Positions 35,379 through 44,314 of a stretch of DNA of 64,000 nt are shown here, piece by piece. The position numbers and the translations under genes are program-made. Each line of letters begins with the position of its first letter. The stretch's first letter is position 1. This DNA is from Saccharopolyspora galaxeae (lineage in GTDB: Bacteria; Actinomycetota; Actinomycetes; Mycobacteriales; Pseudonocardiaceae): positions 1-64,000 of the forward strand of contig NZ_JADDUE010000012.1 in assembly GCF_016526145.1 (NCBI RefSeq), written 5' to 3'. Under the pieces are notes generated by a model. The model was not told where the DNA came from. It did no database searches and saw nothing but the letters and a program-made list of their open reading frames with translations.

Positions 35379-36833
35379 TCAGCTCGGCACGTACCAGGCG
35401 GCGCGCTCGACCGGACGCGGATCGTTTACCACTGCGGATTCTTCGGCGAAGCGCATGGTGCGCCGTTGCGGGGGCACGTGCTGCGGCCATCCGGGATCTC
35501 CGTTCGTGGCGAAGGAAATCCACGCCGAGTGCATCGCCCGGGCCAGTTCCGCCGGTGCTTCCGGCTCGCCCAGCAGCTTCTCGGGGCCGTGCAGCTCGGG
35601 GTCGTGCGCGCGGTCGAACACGAACGGCAGCTCGACGCCGTGCGACGCGCCCAGCTGCCCCTCCAGCGCCGGGGACGGCCAGGCGAACTCGTAGCGGTAG
35701 GTCGCTGCCGGGTGCGCGGAGTGCGCGTCGGCGAGGCTGCGGCTGCCCGCGCCGAACACGCCGTCGCTCCAGATCGCCGAGCGGAGTTCGCCCGCGGAGG
35801 CGCCCGGTCGTTGCTCGCGGTAGGCGGCGATCAGCCGATCCGGGTCGGGATGTGCTTGCGCCGCAACCACTCGCACATCGTCCATTGTGGACTTCTGGTC
35901 GGCCAGGTAGAGGTTGGCCTCCTCCTCGGTGGTGCCGACGATCAGATCGACGTCGCACCCGGCTCCGGTGGCGAGAACCTCCGCGGGCGGCCGTTCCAGC
36001 ACCGGCCCGAGCCGGGAGATGCCGAGGAACGGATCAGCCCGCCCATGCACCCGAGGGTCCACCGGCGCCAAAGCGCCCAGCGCAGCCAGCAGGCGCTCAT
36101 CCGGGATCTCCGGGATGTCGTCCCGCCGGACTCCGAGATCGCGGGCCAGCGCCGAGCTCAGGAGTTCTGCCTGCGCCGGGGCGAACGAGCCGGTACCCGA
36201 GCCGCTCTGGCTGATCGCGCGGCGGAAAAGCCCGCGTGCGGCCGGATCGGCGAGGGCCGCCGCGGTGATCATCGCGCCCGCGGACTGACCGAACAGCGTC
36301 ACGTTGTCCGGATCCCCGCCGAACGCGCTGATCTCTTCCTGCACCCATTGCAGGGCCATCAGCACGTCGAGCAAACCGCGGTTGTCCGGCCGTCCCGGCA
36401 CCGAGAGCCAGCCCGGCACGCCGAGCCGGTAGTTCAGCGTCACCAGCACCACGCCGTCGCGGGCGAACGATTCGCCGTCGTAGAGCGATCCCCGCGCCGA
36501 CCCGGCCACGAAACCGCCGCCGTGCACGAAGACCATCACCGGTAGCCCGCGGGTCGCCGCGTCCGGGGTCCACACGTTCACCGTGAGGTGGTCGTCGCCG
36601 CGCACCCATCCCGGGCCCAGGAACGGGCGCATGTCGAGCCGGCCGAGCCGGTGCTCGGGCATCGGAGCCGTCGGACCCGGGCGGGTCGCGTCCCGCACTC
36701 CGTCCCAGCCGGGGTGCGGTTGCGGCGCGGCGAAGCGGGCGGTGGGCGGCGCGGCGTAGGGGATCGCGGAGAACGCATGTCCGGAACCGCACCGCCGCCC
36801 GCGCACGGAGCCCTTCGACGTGCCCACGATCAT
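35379..36833 (-). CDS. Type-B carboxylesterase
   Basis: This 484-aa alpha/beta hydrolase is of the carboxylesterase/para-nitrobenzyl-esterase family. The oxyanion-hole HGGGF occurs in VFVHGGGFVAGS, the nucleophile serine in LFGQSAGAM, an acidic residue in the GTTEEEANLY region and the catalytic histidine in GASHGVELPFVF. It should hydrolyse small esters in the cytoplasm; no signal peptide is seen. ATG 36833 has GGAGG seven bases upstream, fixing the start. Confidence 0.9.
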   Translation of the reverse strand: MIVGTSKGSVRGRRCGSGHAFSAIPYAAPPTARFAAPQPHPGWDGVRDATRPGPTAPMPEHRLGRLDMRPFLGPGWVRGDDHLTVNVWTPDAATRGLPVMVFVHGGGFVAGSARGSLYDGESFARDGVVLVTLNYRLGVPGWLSVPGRPDNRGLLDVLMALQWVQEEISAFGGDPDNVTLFGQSAGAMITAAALADPAARGLFRRAISQSGSGTGSFAPAQAELLSSALARDLGVRRDDIPEIPDERLLAALGALAPVDPRVHGRADPFLGISRLGPVLERPPAEVLATGAGCDVDLIVGTTEEEANLYLADQKSTMDDVRVVAAQAHPDPDRLIAAYREQRPGASAGELRSAIWSDGVFGAGSRSLADAHSAHPAATYRYEFAWPSPALEGQLGASHGVELPFVFDRAHDPELHGPEKLLGEPEAPAELARAMHSAWISFATNGDPGWPQHVPPQRRTMRFAEESAVVNDPRPVERAAWYVPS

Positions 36834-37057
36834 GCTTGCCTCCGTTTCGGGCGGGGAAGGCCGCCGGTTCGTCGCGGATCGGTCACCACACCGGCCGATG
36901 CGCGTTGTGACCACTGTGGACGGTTAGGTCGACGTCGCCCGCCGATGCTAGCGACGACGCTCCGAGTCGGTCGGAGAGCGGATGCGCCTCGGTTCGGCGG
37001 GCCCGCTTCCGCGCACCGGATTTCGCGGAAACGCGGTTGCAGCGAGCGTTCGCGGGA

Positions 37058-37063
37058 TAACGT
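37058..37063 (+). promoter_or_regulatory. Leaderless -10 box, TAACGT
   Basis: TAACGT ends eight bases before GTG 37072 and supports that start. Confidence 0.4.
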
Positions 37064-37071
37064 GCCGGATC

Positions 37072-37605
37072 GTGCAGCAACCTCAGTGGCAGAACCAGCA
37101 ACCGGGTGGAGCAGTGCCGCCGCAGCAGCAAGCTCTGGCCCAGCCGTCCGCCCGGCCCGTGCCCGTGCTCGTCGCGACCGTGTTCGGCGGCGCGATCGCG
37201 CTGGCCCTGTTCGGCCTGGCGGCCTACACCCTCATCGTCGGCTGGAGCGGCGCGAGCGGCGGCGGAGAGATCGTCGTGCTCCTGCTGGCCTTCATCATCG
37301 CGGGCGTCGGAGTGCTCTACGGCCTCGGCGCCGCGGCGCTGCTGCACTCGAAGTTCCCGAATCCCGCGCCGATGAAGCTGGCTGCGACGGGCACGGCGCT
37401 CATCGTCGCGTTCGGAGCCACCCGCGCGGCCCGCGTGCACACCGACGGCCCCGGTGTCGCCGGTCTCGTCGGTTGGGTGGTGATGGGATTGGTCGTGATC
37501 ACGCTGCTGGTGCTGCTTTCCCGCCCATCGGTCAAGCAGTGGGTGCAGGCGACGCAAGCGCACTCCCGCAGCCTTGGTCACGTGCCCAAACGCGGACCGC
37601 GCTGA
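37072..37605 (+). CDS. Small multi-helix membrane protein
   Basis: This 177-aa protein has a glutamine/proline-rich N-terminus (about 35 residues), then four hydrophobic stretches: VLVATVFGGAIALALFGLAAY, IVVLLLAFIIAGVGVLYGLG, a shorter one near LAATGTALIVAFGA, and VVMGLVVITLLVLL. It ends in a basic tail. I recognise no family. The GTG start is set by the -10 spacing. It is convergent with the helicase gene, with 13 bp between stops. Confidence 0.7.
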   Translation: MQQPQWQNQQPGGAVPPQQQALAQPSARPVPVLVATVFGGAIALALFGLAAYTLIVGWSGASGGGEIVVLLLAFIIAGVGVLYGLGAAALLHSKFPNPAPMKLAATGTALIVAFGATRAARVHTDGPGVAGLVGWVVMGLVVITLLVLLSRPSVKQWVQATQAHSRSLGHVPKRGPR

Positions 37606-37618
37606 GCGTTCCGCCGGG

Positions 37619-39595
37619 TCACTCGTCCTCCTGCTCCAACGCGCCGATCCAGAGGTGGTCCCTGGCGCGGGTCGCGGCGACGAGCAGCTGGCGCTGCAAG
37701 GTTTCCAACTCGTCCCGGTGGTAGGAGATGGGACGGCGCTCGTCGGGCAGGAACACCGCGCGGAACTCGCTGCCCTTGGCCCGGTGCAGCGTGCCCACCC
37801 GGATGCCGCCGTCCGGCGAGCCGTCCCAGTCCTCCAGCCGGACCACCGGAAATCCGTTGCGGCGCAACACTTCCACCCACTCCTGGGCGGCCGCGTTGGT
37901 GCGGGTGATCAACGCGGTCTCCGCGGTCTCGTCGAGTTCGCGCAGCGCGCTCAGCACCGCCTCGTGCTGTTCGGTGCCGTTCCACCGCACGACCTGCCCG
38001 CCGGAGAGCACCGGCAGCGCCCTGCGGAGGTTCACGGCAGGCCCGCCGTCGAGGTCGTCGAAGCGGTTCACCGCGTCCAGTTCGGAAGCGGCCTCCACGA
38101 TCGCCGCCCGGTTGCGGTAGTTGCGCCGAAGCACTTCGCCCCGCCCGCGCAGCGAGATCCCGGCCTCGGAAAGCCGCCAGCCACCGGCGAAGACCTGCTG
38201 CTGCCCGTCGCCAACAAGCAGCAGCTGGTTCGGCCCGGAGCCGCTGATCGCGTGCACCAGCCGCAGCCCGACCAGCGCGAGGTCCTGCACCTCGTCGACC
38301 ACGACCGCGGAATAGTTGCGCGGCAACGGTTCCCGGCCCAGCTCGTCCAGCGCCCGGATCAGCACGTCGTTGTGGTCGTAGATCCCGCGCTCGCACAGCT
38401 CGCGCTCGTACTCGCAGTAGAATTCCCAGACGTGCGCCCGGAAACCGGTGCTTAGCCGACCGCCCCGGCCGCGCCGCGGCGCGGCCCGGTACGCCTCCAG
38501 GGTGCCCAGGCCGCGGCCCTTGATCACCCGGTCTATCTCGTCCTTCCAGTAGAGCCGGGACGGACGCGCGTTGGCCAGCGGACCGCGGCGCCCGGAACGC
38601 TCCCAGACCGCGGTGAACGCCGCCTCCACCGCGCGATCGTCCACAGTGGTCTCGCGGCCGCGTTCGGCGAGCAGTTCCCGCGCCCAGGAGTGCAGGTTGC
38701 GGAACTGGACCCGGTGCGCCACCTGCGGTGCCAGCGCGTGGAACTGCTCGCGCACCAGCTTCGGCAGGCCGCTCAAGTGCGTGGTGAACAGCAACTCGCC
38801 GGTGCTGCGCCGCGCCAGGTACGCCAGCCGGTGCAGCGCCAGCACCGACTTGCCGGTGCCCGCGGGACCGGTGATCCGCGCCGGGCCGCTGTACTGCCTG
38901 CGCACCGCGCCGAGCTGCACGTCGTCCAGGAACAGCCGCCAATCCTGGAACGGGCCGCGCACCGCCGCGTCGAGCCGCTCCTGGCGCAGCTGCCGCACCT
39001 CGAACAACCCGGAGTCGCGGCCCGAGGAACCCAGCTGCCCGGCGCCGCGCGGCCGCGGGATGCGGTGCGGGTTCCAGGCGATCGGGGTCAGGTCGAACGT
39101 GCGGGTGTCCAGGTGCCGGGCCGCGGCCAGCGCGTCCGCCGGGTCCAGCGCGGTCTCCGCGGGCAGCAGCACCCGGTCCAATTCGGACTCGGTGATCGCC
39201 GTGTGCTCGCCGCGGTTGCCGGTCTCCGAATAGCCCGCCGGGTGCACCACGACCGCGCGCAGCGCCGCCTCGGTGAGCAGGCCGTGCGGCGTCGCCAGGC
39301 CCGCGAGCAGCTCCGCGGTCCACACGAACGCCGCGCGGGTCGCTTCCCAATGCGGCTCGTCGTCGCGCAGCAGCACCACCAGCACGCCGCCAGGGCCGAC
39401 CAGCACCACGTCCGGCCGGTTGTCCGGGGTGTGCGGCGCGAACTGGTTCAGCAGCGTGTACCAGCCGGTGCCGTGTTCCGCGGCGAACCGTTCGAGCACC
39501 CGCTTCTGCCACGTGGGCAACGGTGGGCGGGCACGCAATTGCGCATCGGCTTCGCGGCGCAGGCGCTCCCGGCCGTGATCGTGTGTCCCGGTCAC
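37619..39595 (-). CDS. UvrD/Rep-like helicase with nuclease-like N-terminus
   Basis: This 658-aa SF1 helicase has Walker A GPAGTGKS near residue 249, VVVDEVQDLA, VGDGQQQVF, LRRNYRN and HRAKGSEF, so all ATPase motifs are present. The first 130 residues resemble a NERD-type nuclease fold (DVVLVGPGGVLVVLL) but lack the expected catalytic Glu and Lys, so this domain is probably inactive. Such helicases process damaged or foreign DNA; no partner gene is adjacent. GTG 39595 has GGAGT upstream. Confidence 0.85.
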   Translation of the reverse strand: MTGTHDHGRERLRREADAQLRARPPLPTWQKRVLERFAAEHGTGWYTLLNQFAPHTPDNRPDVVLVGPGGVLVVLLRDDEPHWEATRAAFVWTAELLAGLATPHGLLTEAALRAVVVHPAGYSETGNRGEHTAITESELDRVLLPAETALDPADALAAARHLDTRTFDLTPIAWNPHRIPRPRGAGQLGSSGRDSGLFEVRQLRQERLDAAVRGPFQDWRLFLDDVQLGAVRRQYSGPARITGPAGTGKSVLALHRLAYLARRSTGELLFTTHLSGLPKLVREQFHALAPQVAHRVQFRNLHSWARELLAERGRETTVDDRAVEAAFTAVWERSGRRGPLANARPSRLYWKDEIDRVIKGRGLGTLEAYRAAPRRGRGGRLSTGFRAHVWEFYCEYERELCERGIYDHNDVLIRALDELGREPLPRNYSAVVVDEVQDLALVGLRLVHAISGSGPNQLLLVGDGQQQVFAGGWRLSEAGISLRGRGEVLRRNYRNRAAIVEAASELDAVNRFDDLDGGPAVNLRRALPVLSGGQVVRWNGTEQHEAVLSALRELDETAETALITRTNAAAQEWVEVLRRNGFPVVRLEDWDGSPDGGIRVGTLHRAKGSEFRAVFLPDERRPISYHRDELETLQRQLLVAATRARDHLWIGALEQEDE

Positions 39596-39684
39596 GTTGT
39601 ACTCCCCGACTTCAGCACGCAGTGCTCGTTCGACATTAGAGCTTTCCGGCGCGATTTCGAGGGCCGCGAGCGCGCGTCACCTTA

Positions 39685-40554
39685 ATGTCGCAGGCGAGCC
39701 GCATTCCGGTGGCCTCCACAATGGAAGGCGTGGACCCGCTGCACGATCCCGACGACGAAGCGCTGCTCGACCCGCGGCAAGCGCGTGACCTGGCCGGACT
39801 GGTGGAGACCGCGCAACTGGCCTCCGGTGCGATCCGCTACGGCCGGATCGGCCGCATCGGCGCGGCGAACGCGGTGCTCAACCCGGAAAACCCGCTGACC
39901 AGCGCGAATCACGCCTGCGGGCTGTGGGGGACGCTGGCCGAGGTAGCCACGACGCTGCTCCGGCTGGAGCAGTCGTTCGCCGATGCGGGGCGTTCCGAAG
40001 CGGTGGTCTACGCCTCGCCGTCCACCGTCGTCGAGATCGAAGGCATCGCCGACGACGCCGGATGGCGCGCCGTGCAGGAGAACATGGCTCAGCTGCACCG
40101 TTCTCGGACGACGGTGACGGTGTCCACCGAGCCCGCGCTGGACGGCGACCTGCGCGGCATCGCCGAGCTGATCGCCGACGACGCCGGGCTGAGCGGTTCC
40201 GGCGAGCAGCGCCTGGCCCGCTCGCTCGGGCACCGGGTGGACGATCCGCGCTGCGTGCTGCGGGTGCTGCGGGATGCGGAGGCGGACCGGCTCGCCGGAT
40301 TCGCACAAGGGTTCACCGAGCGGGGCATCGGGCTCGTCGAACACGTGGTGGTGCGGCCGGGCCGCAGGCGCCGGGGCGCGGGCAGCTCGCTGGCGACCGA
40401 GGTCGTCGACGAGCTCTACGCGCGCGGCGCCCGGCTGATCGCCGGGCACGGCGAGGAAGGCGGTGCCGCCGAACGGTTCTCCGAAGCCTGCGGGTTCGAG
40501 CCCGCCTACCCCGTCACCGCCTACGCGCGGCGGGTCGACGAGCTGCTGGACTGA
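39685..40554 (+). CDS. GNAT family N-acetyltransferase
   Basis: This 289-aa protein has a C-terminal GNAT domain at about residues 140-285; the acetyl-CoA motif A appears as VVVRPGRRRRGAGSSL. The N-terminal half resembles no enzyme I can name; the two-half size recalls mycothiol synthase but characteristic segments are not seen. The substrate is unknown. ATG 39721 is an alternative start with little to choose between them. It is divergent from the helicase gene. Confidence 0.78.
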   Translation: MSQASRIPVASTMEGVDPLHDPDDEALLDPRQARDLAGLVETAQLASGAIRYGRIGRIGAANAVLNPENPLTSANHACGLWGTLAEVATTLLRLEQSFADAGRSEAVVYASPSTVVEIEGIADDAGWRAVQENMAQLHRSRTTVTVSTEPALDGDLRGIAELIADDAGLSGSGEQRLARSLGHRVDDPRCVLRVLRDAEADRLAGFAQGFTERGIGLVEHVVVRPGRRRRGAGSSLATEVVDELYARGARLIAGHGEEGGAAERFSEACGFEPAYPVTAYARRVDELLD

Positions 40555-40566
40555 TGTGTCCACCCA

Positions 40567-40578
40567 CCCCGATCGGGG
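40567..40578. promoter_or_regulatory. 12-bp palindrome CCCCGATCGGGG before the WhiB gene
   Basis: A perfect palindrome 62 bp before the WhiB start and 12 bp after the GNAT stop. It could be an operator; no further support. Confidence 0.3.
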
Positions 40579-40640
40579 TATGTCGTCGTTGGCGCTGACG
40601 ACCGCGGCGCCGGAATCCGTGGCTAGGTGGGTGAGCACGA

Positions 40641-40943
40641 ATGACGGCGACGATGCGGCTGCCCAAGCCGGTGGCCGAGACCTGGGAGTGGCAGCTGCAG
40701 GCGGCCTGCCGGGACCTGAGCACCAGCAAGTTCTTCCACCCCGAGAACGAACGCGGCAGCGCCCGCAGCAACCGGGAGGAGCAGGCCAAGCAGATCTGCC
40801 GGCGCTGCCCGGTGATGCTGGCCTGCCGTGAGCACGCCTTGGCCGCGCAGGAGCCCTACGGGGTCTGGGGCGGTCTCGGCGAGCGCGAACGGCAGGACCT
40901 GATCGCGAAGCGGATGACTCCGCAGCAGCGCACCGCGGCGTGA
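40641..40943 (+). CDS. WhiB3/WhiD-like iron-sulfur regulator
   Basis: This 100-aa WhiB protein has cluster ligands C23, C53, C56 and C62 and the GVWGG turn (residues 74-78). The segments WQLQAACR, FFHPENERG and EPYGVWGGL resemble mycobacterial WhiB3 and Streptomyces WhiD. Such proteins bind sigma-A and respond to oxygen, nitric oxide or redox state, controlling lipid metabolism or spore septation. There is no AT-hook after GVWGG, unlike the WhiB7 of this window. ATG 40653 is an alternative start. The stop overlaps the next gene (GTGA). Confidence 0.9.
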   Translation: MTATMRLPKPVAETWEWQLQAACRDLSTSKFFHPENERGSARSNREEQAKQICRRCPVMLACREHALAAQEPYGVWGGLGERERQDLIAKRMTPQQRTAA

Positions 40944-41182
40944 TCGCCATGTGCACCGGCGTTCCCGGCCACCGGCTCCAGGAGCAGGACCTGCTCCGCG
41001 AGCTGGCGCGACTGCACAGCACTCGGCACGACACGTTCCTGCACGGCGCACCGGACGCCCTGCGCGAGCACACCGCGCGGGAGTTCGAACTGGAGCAGGA
41101 ATACCTGCGACGGCACCCGGACCGGGAGGTGGACCCGCGCCGGACCCGCGAGGGTGCGAGAGGAGGCCAGCTTCATGGCTAG
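40940..41182 (+). CDS. DUF6158 small protein
   Basis: This 80-aa protein is the actinobacterial DUF6158 family: LLRELARLHSTRHDTFLHG followed by a helical part with EFELEQEYLRRHPDR. No function is known. It overlaps the WhiB gene by four bases and the next flavoprotein gene by eight, so the three genes are translationally linked, an arrangement worth noting because WhiB proteins are redox sensors and the next enzyme is a redox flavoprotein. Confidence 0.8.
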   Translation: MIAMCTGVPGHRLQEQDLLRELARLHSTRHDTFLHGAPDALREHTAREFELEQEYLRRHPDREVDPRRTREGARGGQLHG

Positions 41183-42560
41183 TGGGCCGCAGCCGCAATC
41201 CCCGTCGTTGCGATCGGTTCCGACCGGCAAGCCGCGCATCGTGATCGTCGGCGGCGGCCACGCCGGGCTGAACATCGCGCTGCGGCTGCAGAAGCAGCTC
41301 GCCGACGGCGAGGCCCGGGTGACGCTGATCGACCCGCAGTCGCACATGACCTACCAGCCGTTCCTGCCGGAAGCCGCGGCAGGCTCCATCGAACCCCGGC
41401 ACGTCGTGGTGCCGCTGCGCGAGACGCTGCGCCGCAGCGAGGTGCTCACCGCGCAGGTCACCTGCATCGACCACGAACAACGCGAACTGACCGCGACGCT
41501 GGCCGACGGCTCCGAGGAGCACTTGACCTACGACGTGCTGGTCGTGGTGCCCGGCTCGATCTCCCGCGCGCTGCCGATCCCCGGGCTCGGGGAGCGCGGC
41601 GTGGGCTTCAAGACCATCGGCGAGGCCATCTACCTGCGCAACCACGTGCTTTCCCGGCTGGACATCGCGGCCAGCACCTCGGACGTGAAGCTGCGCAGGC
41701 GGCTGCTGACGTTCATGTTCATCGGCGGCGGCTACGCGGGCATCGAGGCCATCGCGGAGCTGGAGAGCATGGCCCGCGAGGCGGTCAAGCACTACCGCTC
41801 GCTGCGCCCCGAGGACATGCGCTGGATCATGGTCGAGGCGATGGACCGGATCATGCCCGAGGTCAGCGCGCCGATGGGGGAGTACACCCGGCGCCGCCTG
41901 GAGGAGCGCGGCATCGAGGTGAAGCTGAACACCACCGCGAAAACGCTGGAAGGCGGGCACGTGGTGCTCTCCGACGGCGACGAGTTCGACGCGGACACCA
42001 TCGCCTGGACCGCCGGGGTCAAACCGCATCCGATGCTGGAGGACTCCGACCTGCCCCGGGACAGCAAGGGCCGGGTCTCGTGCACCACGAAACTCCAGGT
42101 CAGCGGCACCCACGATGTCTTCGCAGCCGGTGACTGCGCCGCCGTGCCGGACTTGACCAGCGACGATCCGGACGCGCTGTGCGGCCCGTCGGCCCAGCAC
42201 GCGGTGCGGCAGGCGAACACGCTCGCGGACAACGTCCTGGCGCTGCTGCGCGGGCACGAGCTGCGCGACTACCGGCACCGCTACGCAGGGTCCGTCGCCG
42301 GACTGGGCCTGTTCCAAGGTGCCGCCGAGGTGTACGGGATCAAGCTCAAGGGCCTGCCCGCGTGGCTGCTGCACCGCGTCTACCACCTGGCGAAGATCCC
42401 GACCGCCTCGCGCAAGCTCCGGATCCTCGGCGACTGGCTGATGGAGCTGCCGCTGCGGCGGCAGACCGTGGCGCTCGGCGAACTGCACGACCCGCGCGCC
42501 GAATTCGTCCGCGCCGCCAACACCCGCGGACTGCCCAGCGAACACGGGAGGGCGGGTTGA
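41175..42560 (+). CDS. NDH-2-like FAD-dependent NAD(P)H dehydrogenase
   Basis: This 461-aa two-dinucleotide-fold flavoprotein has an FAD-binding GxGxxG-type start (IVIVGGGHAGL), an NADH-binding FIGGGYAGIE near residue 180, and a second FAD motif VFAAGDCAA. A C-terminal amphipathic region (LPAWLLHRVYHLAKI) would attach it to the membrane, as in type II NADH:quinone oxidoreductases. It resembles M. tuberculosis Rv1812c more than Ndh. It could pass electrons from NADH to quinone without pumping protons. AGGAGG (41161-41166) supports ATG 41175. Confidence 0.88.
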   Translation: MASGPQPQSPSLRSVPTGKPRIVIVGGGHAGLNIALRLQKQLADGEARVTLIDPQSHMTYQPFLPEAAAGSIEPRHVVVPLRETLRRSEVLTAQVTCIDHEQRELTATLADGSEEHLTYDVLVVVPGSISRALPIPGLGERGVGFKTIGEAIYLRNHVLSRLDIAASTSDVKLRRRLLTFMFIGGGYAGIEAIAELESMAREAVKHYRSLRPEDMRWIMVEAMDRIMPEVSAPMGEYTRRRLEERGIEVKLNTTAKTLEGGHVVLSDGDEFDADTIAWTAGVKPHPMLEDSDLPRDSKGRVSCTTKLQVSGTHDVFAAGDCAAVPDLTSDDPDALCGPSAQHAVRQANTLADNVLALLRGHELRDYRHRYAGSVAGLGLFQGAAEVYGIKLKGLPAWLLHRVYHLAKIPTASRKLRILGDWLMELPLRRQTVALGELHDPRAEFVRAANTRGLPSEHGRAG

Positions 42561-42567
42561 AGCGCCG

Positions 42568-43215
42568 ATGAGCGCCGAACCGTACGTCCCCGCCCGCGCA
42601 CGACTGCCCGGCCTGCGAAAAGCGGTGCAGTCGTGCGCGGGCTGCGCTCTGCACCGGGACGCCACGCAAGCCGTGTTCGGCAGCGGTTCGGAATCCGCGC
42701 GGCTGGTACTCGTCGGCGAACAACCCGGTGACCAGGAGGACCGCAAGGGACAACCATTCAGCGGCCCGGCTGGCGGCCTGCTCGACCGTGCCCTGGAACG
42801 CGCGGGAATCGACCGCGACGATGCCTACGTCACCAACGCCACCAAGCACTTCAAGTTCTCCCGGCAGCGCGGCAAGCGCCGCATCCACCAGAAACCCAAC
42901 CGCAGCGAGGTGGCGGCCTGCTGGCCGTGGCTGGCCGCCGAACTCCGCGTCGTTGACCCGGACCTGGTGGTGTGCTTGGGCGCCACCGCCGCGCAAACCC
43001 TGCTCGGCACGACGTTCCGGCTCACCCGCTCCCGCGGCCGCCTCGTCGATCTGCCCGAGTCGGCACTCGCCGGCCACCGTCACGGCCCGGCCCGCGCGCT
43101 CGCCACCATCCACCCGTCGGCCGTGCTGCGCGCCGACGACTCCGAGACGGAACTGGAAGGGCTGGTCAACGACCTACGAGTGGCCGCGGAAGCACTCGCG
43201 CCGACCCCCGGGTGA
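42568..43215 (+). CDS. udgX: UdgX uracil-DNA glycosylase-like protein
   Basis: This 215-aa family 4-like uracil-DNA glycosylase has the motif GEQPGDQED and the insert RGKRRIHQKPN. The KRRIH loop is the mark of UdgX, which in Mycobacterium smegmatis forms an unusually stable covalent bond to uracil-containing DNA through the loop histidine. IHPSAVLR is the usual C-terminal motif. A CxxC pair near the N-terminus (CAGC) and two later cysteines could hold the iron-sulfur cluster. The gene lies seven bases after the NDH-2-like gene. Confidence 0.92.
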   Translation: MSAEPYVPARARLPGLRKAVQSCAGCALHRDATQAVFGSGSESARLVLVGEQPGDQEDRKGQPFSGPAGGLLDRALERAGIDRDDAYVTNATKHFKFSRQRGKRRIHQKPNRSEVAACWPWLAAELRVVDPDLVVCLGATAAQTLLGTTFRLTRSRGRLVDLPESALAGHRHGPARALATIHPSAVLRADDSETELEGLVNDLRVAAEALAPTPG

Positions 43216-43320
43216 TCAAGTCGGCCCCCCGTGCTCGGGGCCTCGGCGGGCTGTTGTACGGTATGCAGGCACGCGGTGAACGGGACATCAAACCCCCGGG
43301 AAACCGCACCAACCGAACAA

Positions 43321-43396
43321 GGGGCTGTGGCGCAGCTGGTAGCGCACTTGACTGGCAGTCAAGGGGTCACGGGTTCGAATCCCGTCAGCTCCACCA
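43321..43396 (+). tRNA. tRNA-Ala (GGC)
   Basis: A 76-nt cloverleaf with CCA encoded. The anticodon loop CTGGCAG gives GGC, reading GCC alanine codons. The G3-U70 wobble in the acceptor (GGGGCTG with CAGCTCC) is the alanine identity element. The end of this gene marks the edge of the halogenase gene cluster. Confidence 0.95.
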
Positions 43397-43415
43397 AGGG
43401 TTCTGACCCTGATCT

Positions 43416-43448
43416 GACCAGCGGTTTTGTTTGGCCGCTGGTCTTTTT
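43416..43448 (+). terminator. Intrinsic terminator after tRNA-Ala
   Basis: GACCAGCGG and CCGCTGGTC pair perfectly and are followed by TTTTT. Confidence 0.9.
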
Positions 43449-43689
43449 GTCTTTCTAGCTAACCCAAGGTGCCGTGCTCAGGTCCTCAGCGTGGGCGTGG
43501 GCGGGGGTGGCCTTGTGCAGGTCCGGGCCTGGTCGGTGCGGTTGATCCCGGTGCCCGGCTTATTGGTGCCGGCGTCGGCAGCCCGCAGCGGACCGCGGGC
43601 CGCGCGACTTGGGTCCAGCAGCCCTCGTATGAACGCCACCCCGGCCCTGCCACGACTCGAGCAGCGCTCGCAGGACGGGCGCCGAGTCT

Positions 43690-44090
43690 GCGTCGGACGG
43701 TTGGCAGCATGCCTCCGTCGACAGAGATGGCGACGCCGGTGAGGTAGGAGGCGAGGAAGGCGATCAGTTCTGCGGTTCCTCCGGCTGCCCGGGGCGGCCG
43801 AGCGGGGCGGCAAGGCGCCGGTGGAACTCCTTGCGGATGGTGTCCAGGTCGCGGCCGGTGGTTTCGGCTTCGTGCAGCAGGCTGGCTTCGACGGCGCCGG
43901 TCTCGATGACGCCGGGCATGACCGCGGGCACGCGCACGCCGTGCGGGCCGCAGGCGTGGGCGAGGATCTTGCTGCAGGAGTTGAGGGCGGCGTAGGGGTG
44001 CCGCACGATCGCGGTCCTTCGGCGCAGACCGGCTTGGCCGCCGAGACGGAAAAGGCGCCGCTCCACTGGTGTCGAACAAGACGTTGGGCG
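43690..44090 (-). pseudogene. Frameshifted short-chain dehydrogenase remnant
   Basis: One minus-strand frame reads ALNSCSKILAH, GPHGVRVPAVMPGVIETG and PLGRPGQPEE, typical of the second half of an SDR. It then hits a stop, and the family's ending AELIAFLASYLTGVAISVDGG continues in another frame, so there is a frameshift near 43770-43790. The expected YxxxK and the N-terminal NAD site are missing. Boundaries are approximate. It sits between tRNA-Ala and the halogenase cluster and probably marks past insertion or loss. Confidence 0.65.
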
Positions 44091-44314
44091 AGAAATTCCC
44101 CGGACGGCCGAGTCGTTGTCGAGAATCCCGACTTGGCTGCGGGCGTCGAGATCGATCCGCCCCGGTTGTTTCCAGGAATGCGGAAATGTTGCGGCGCGAC
44201 GCGCAATTGTTCGGTGGTTCGACGGATTCCGCATTCACGCTGTTGGTGGTGTGCGGTCTGGTAGGGCGCGGGTAGCTTGACGAGTTGTACCGGGGGTCGA
44301 AATTTGGGGGTGCG

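Noticed and set aside
39685-40554. Mycothiol synthase (mshD)
   Set aside because: Size and two-part layout are similar, but only one convincing GNAT domain is present and MshD signatures are not seen.
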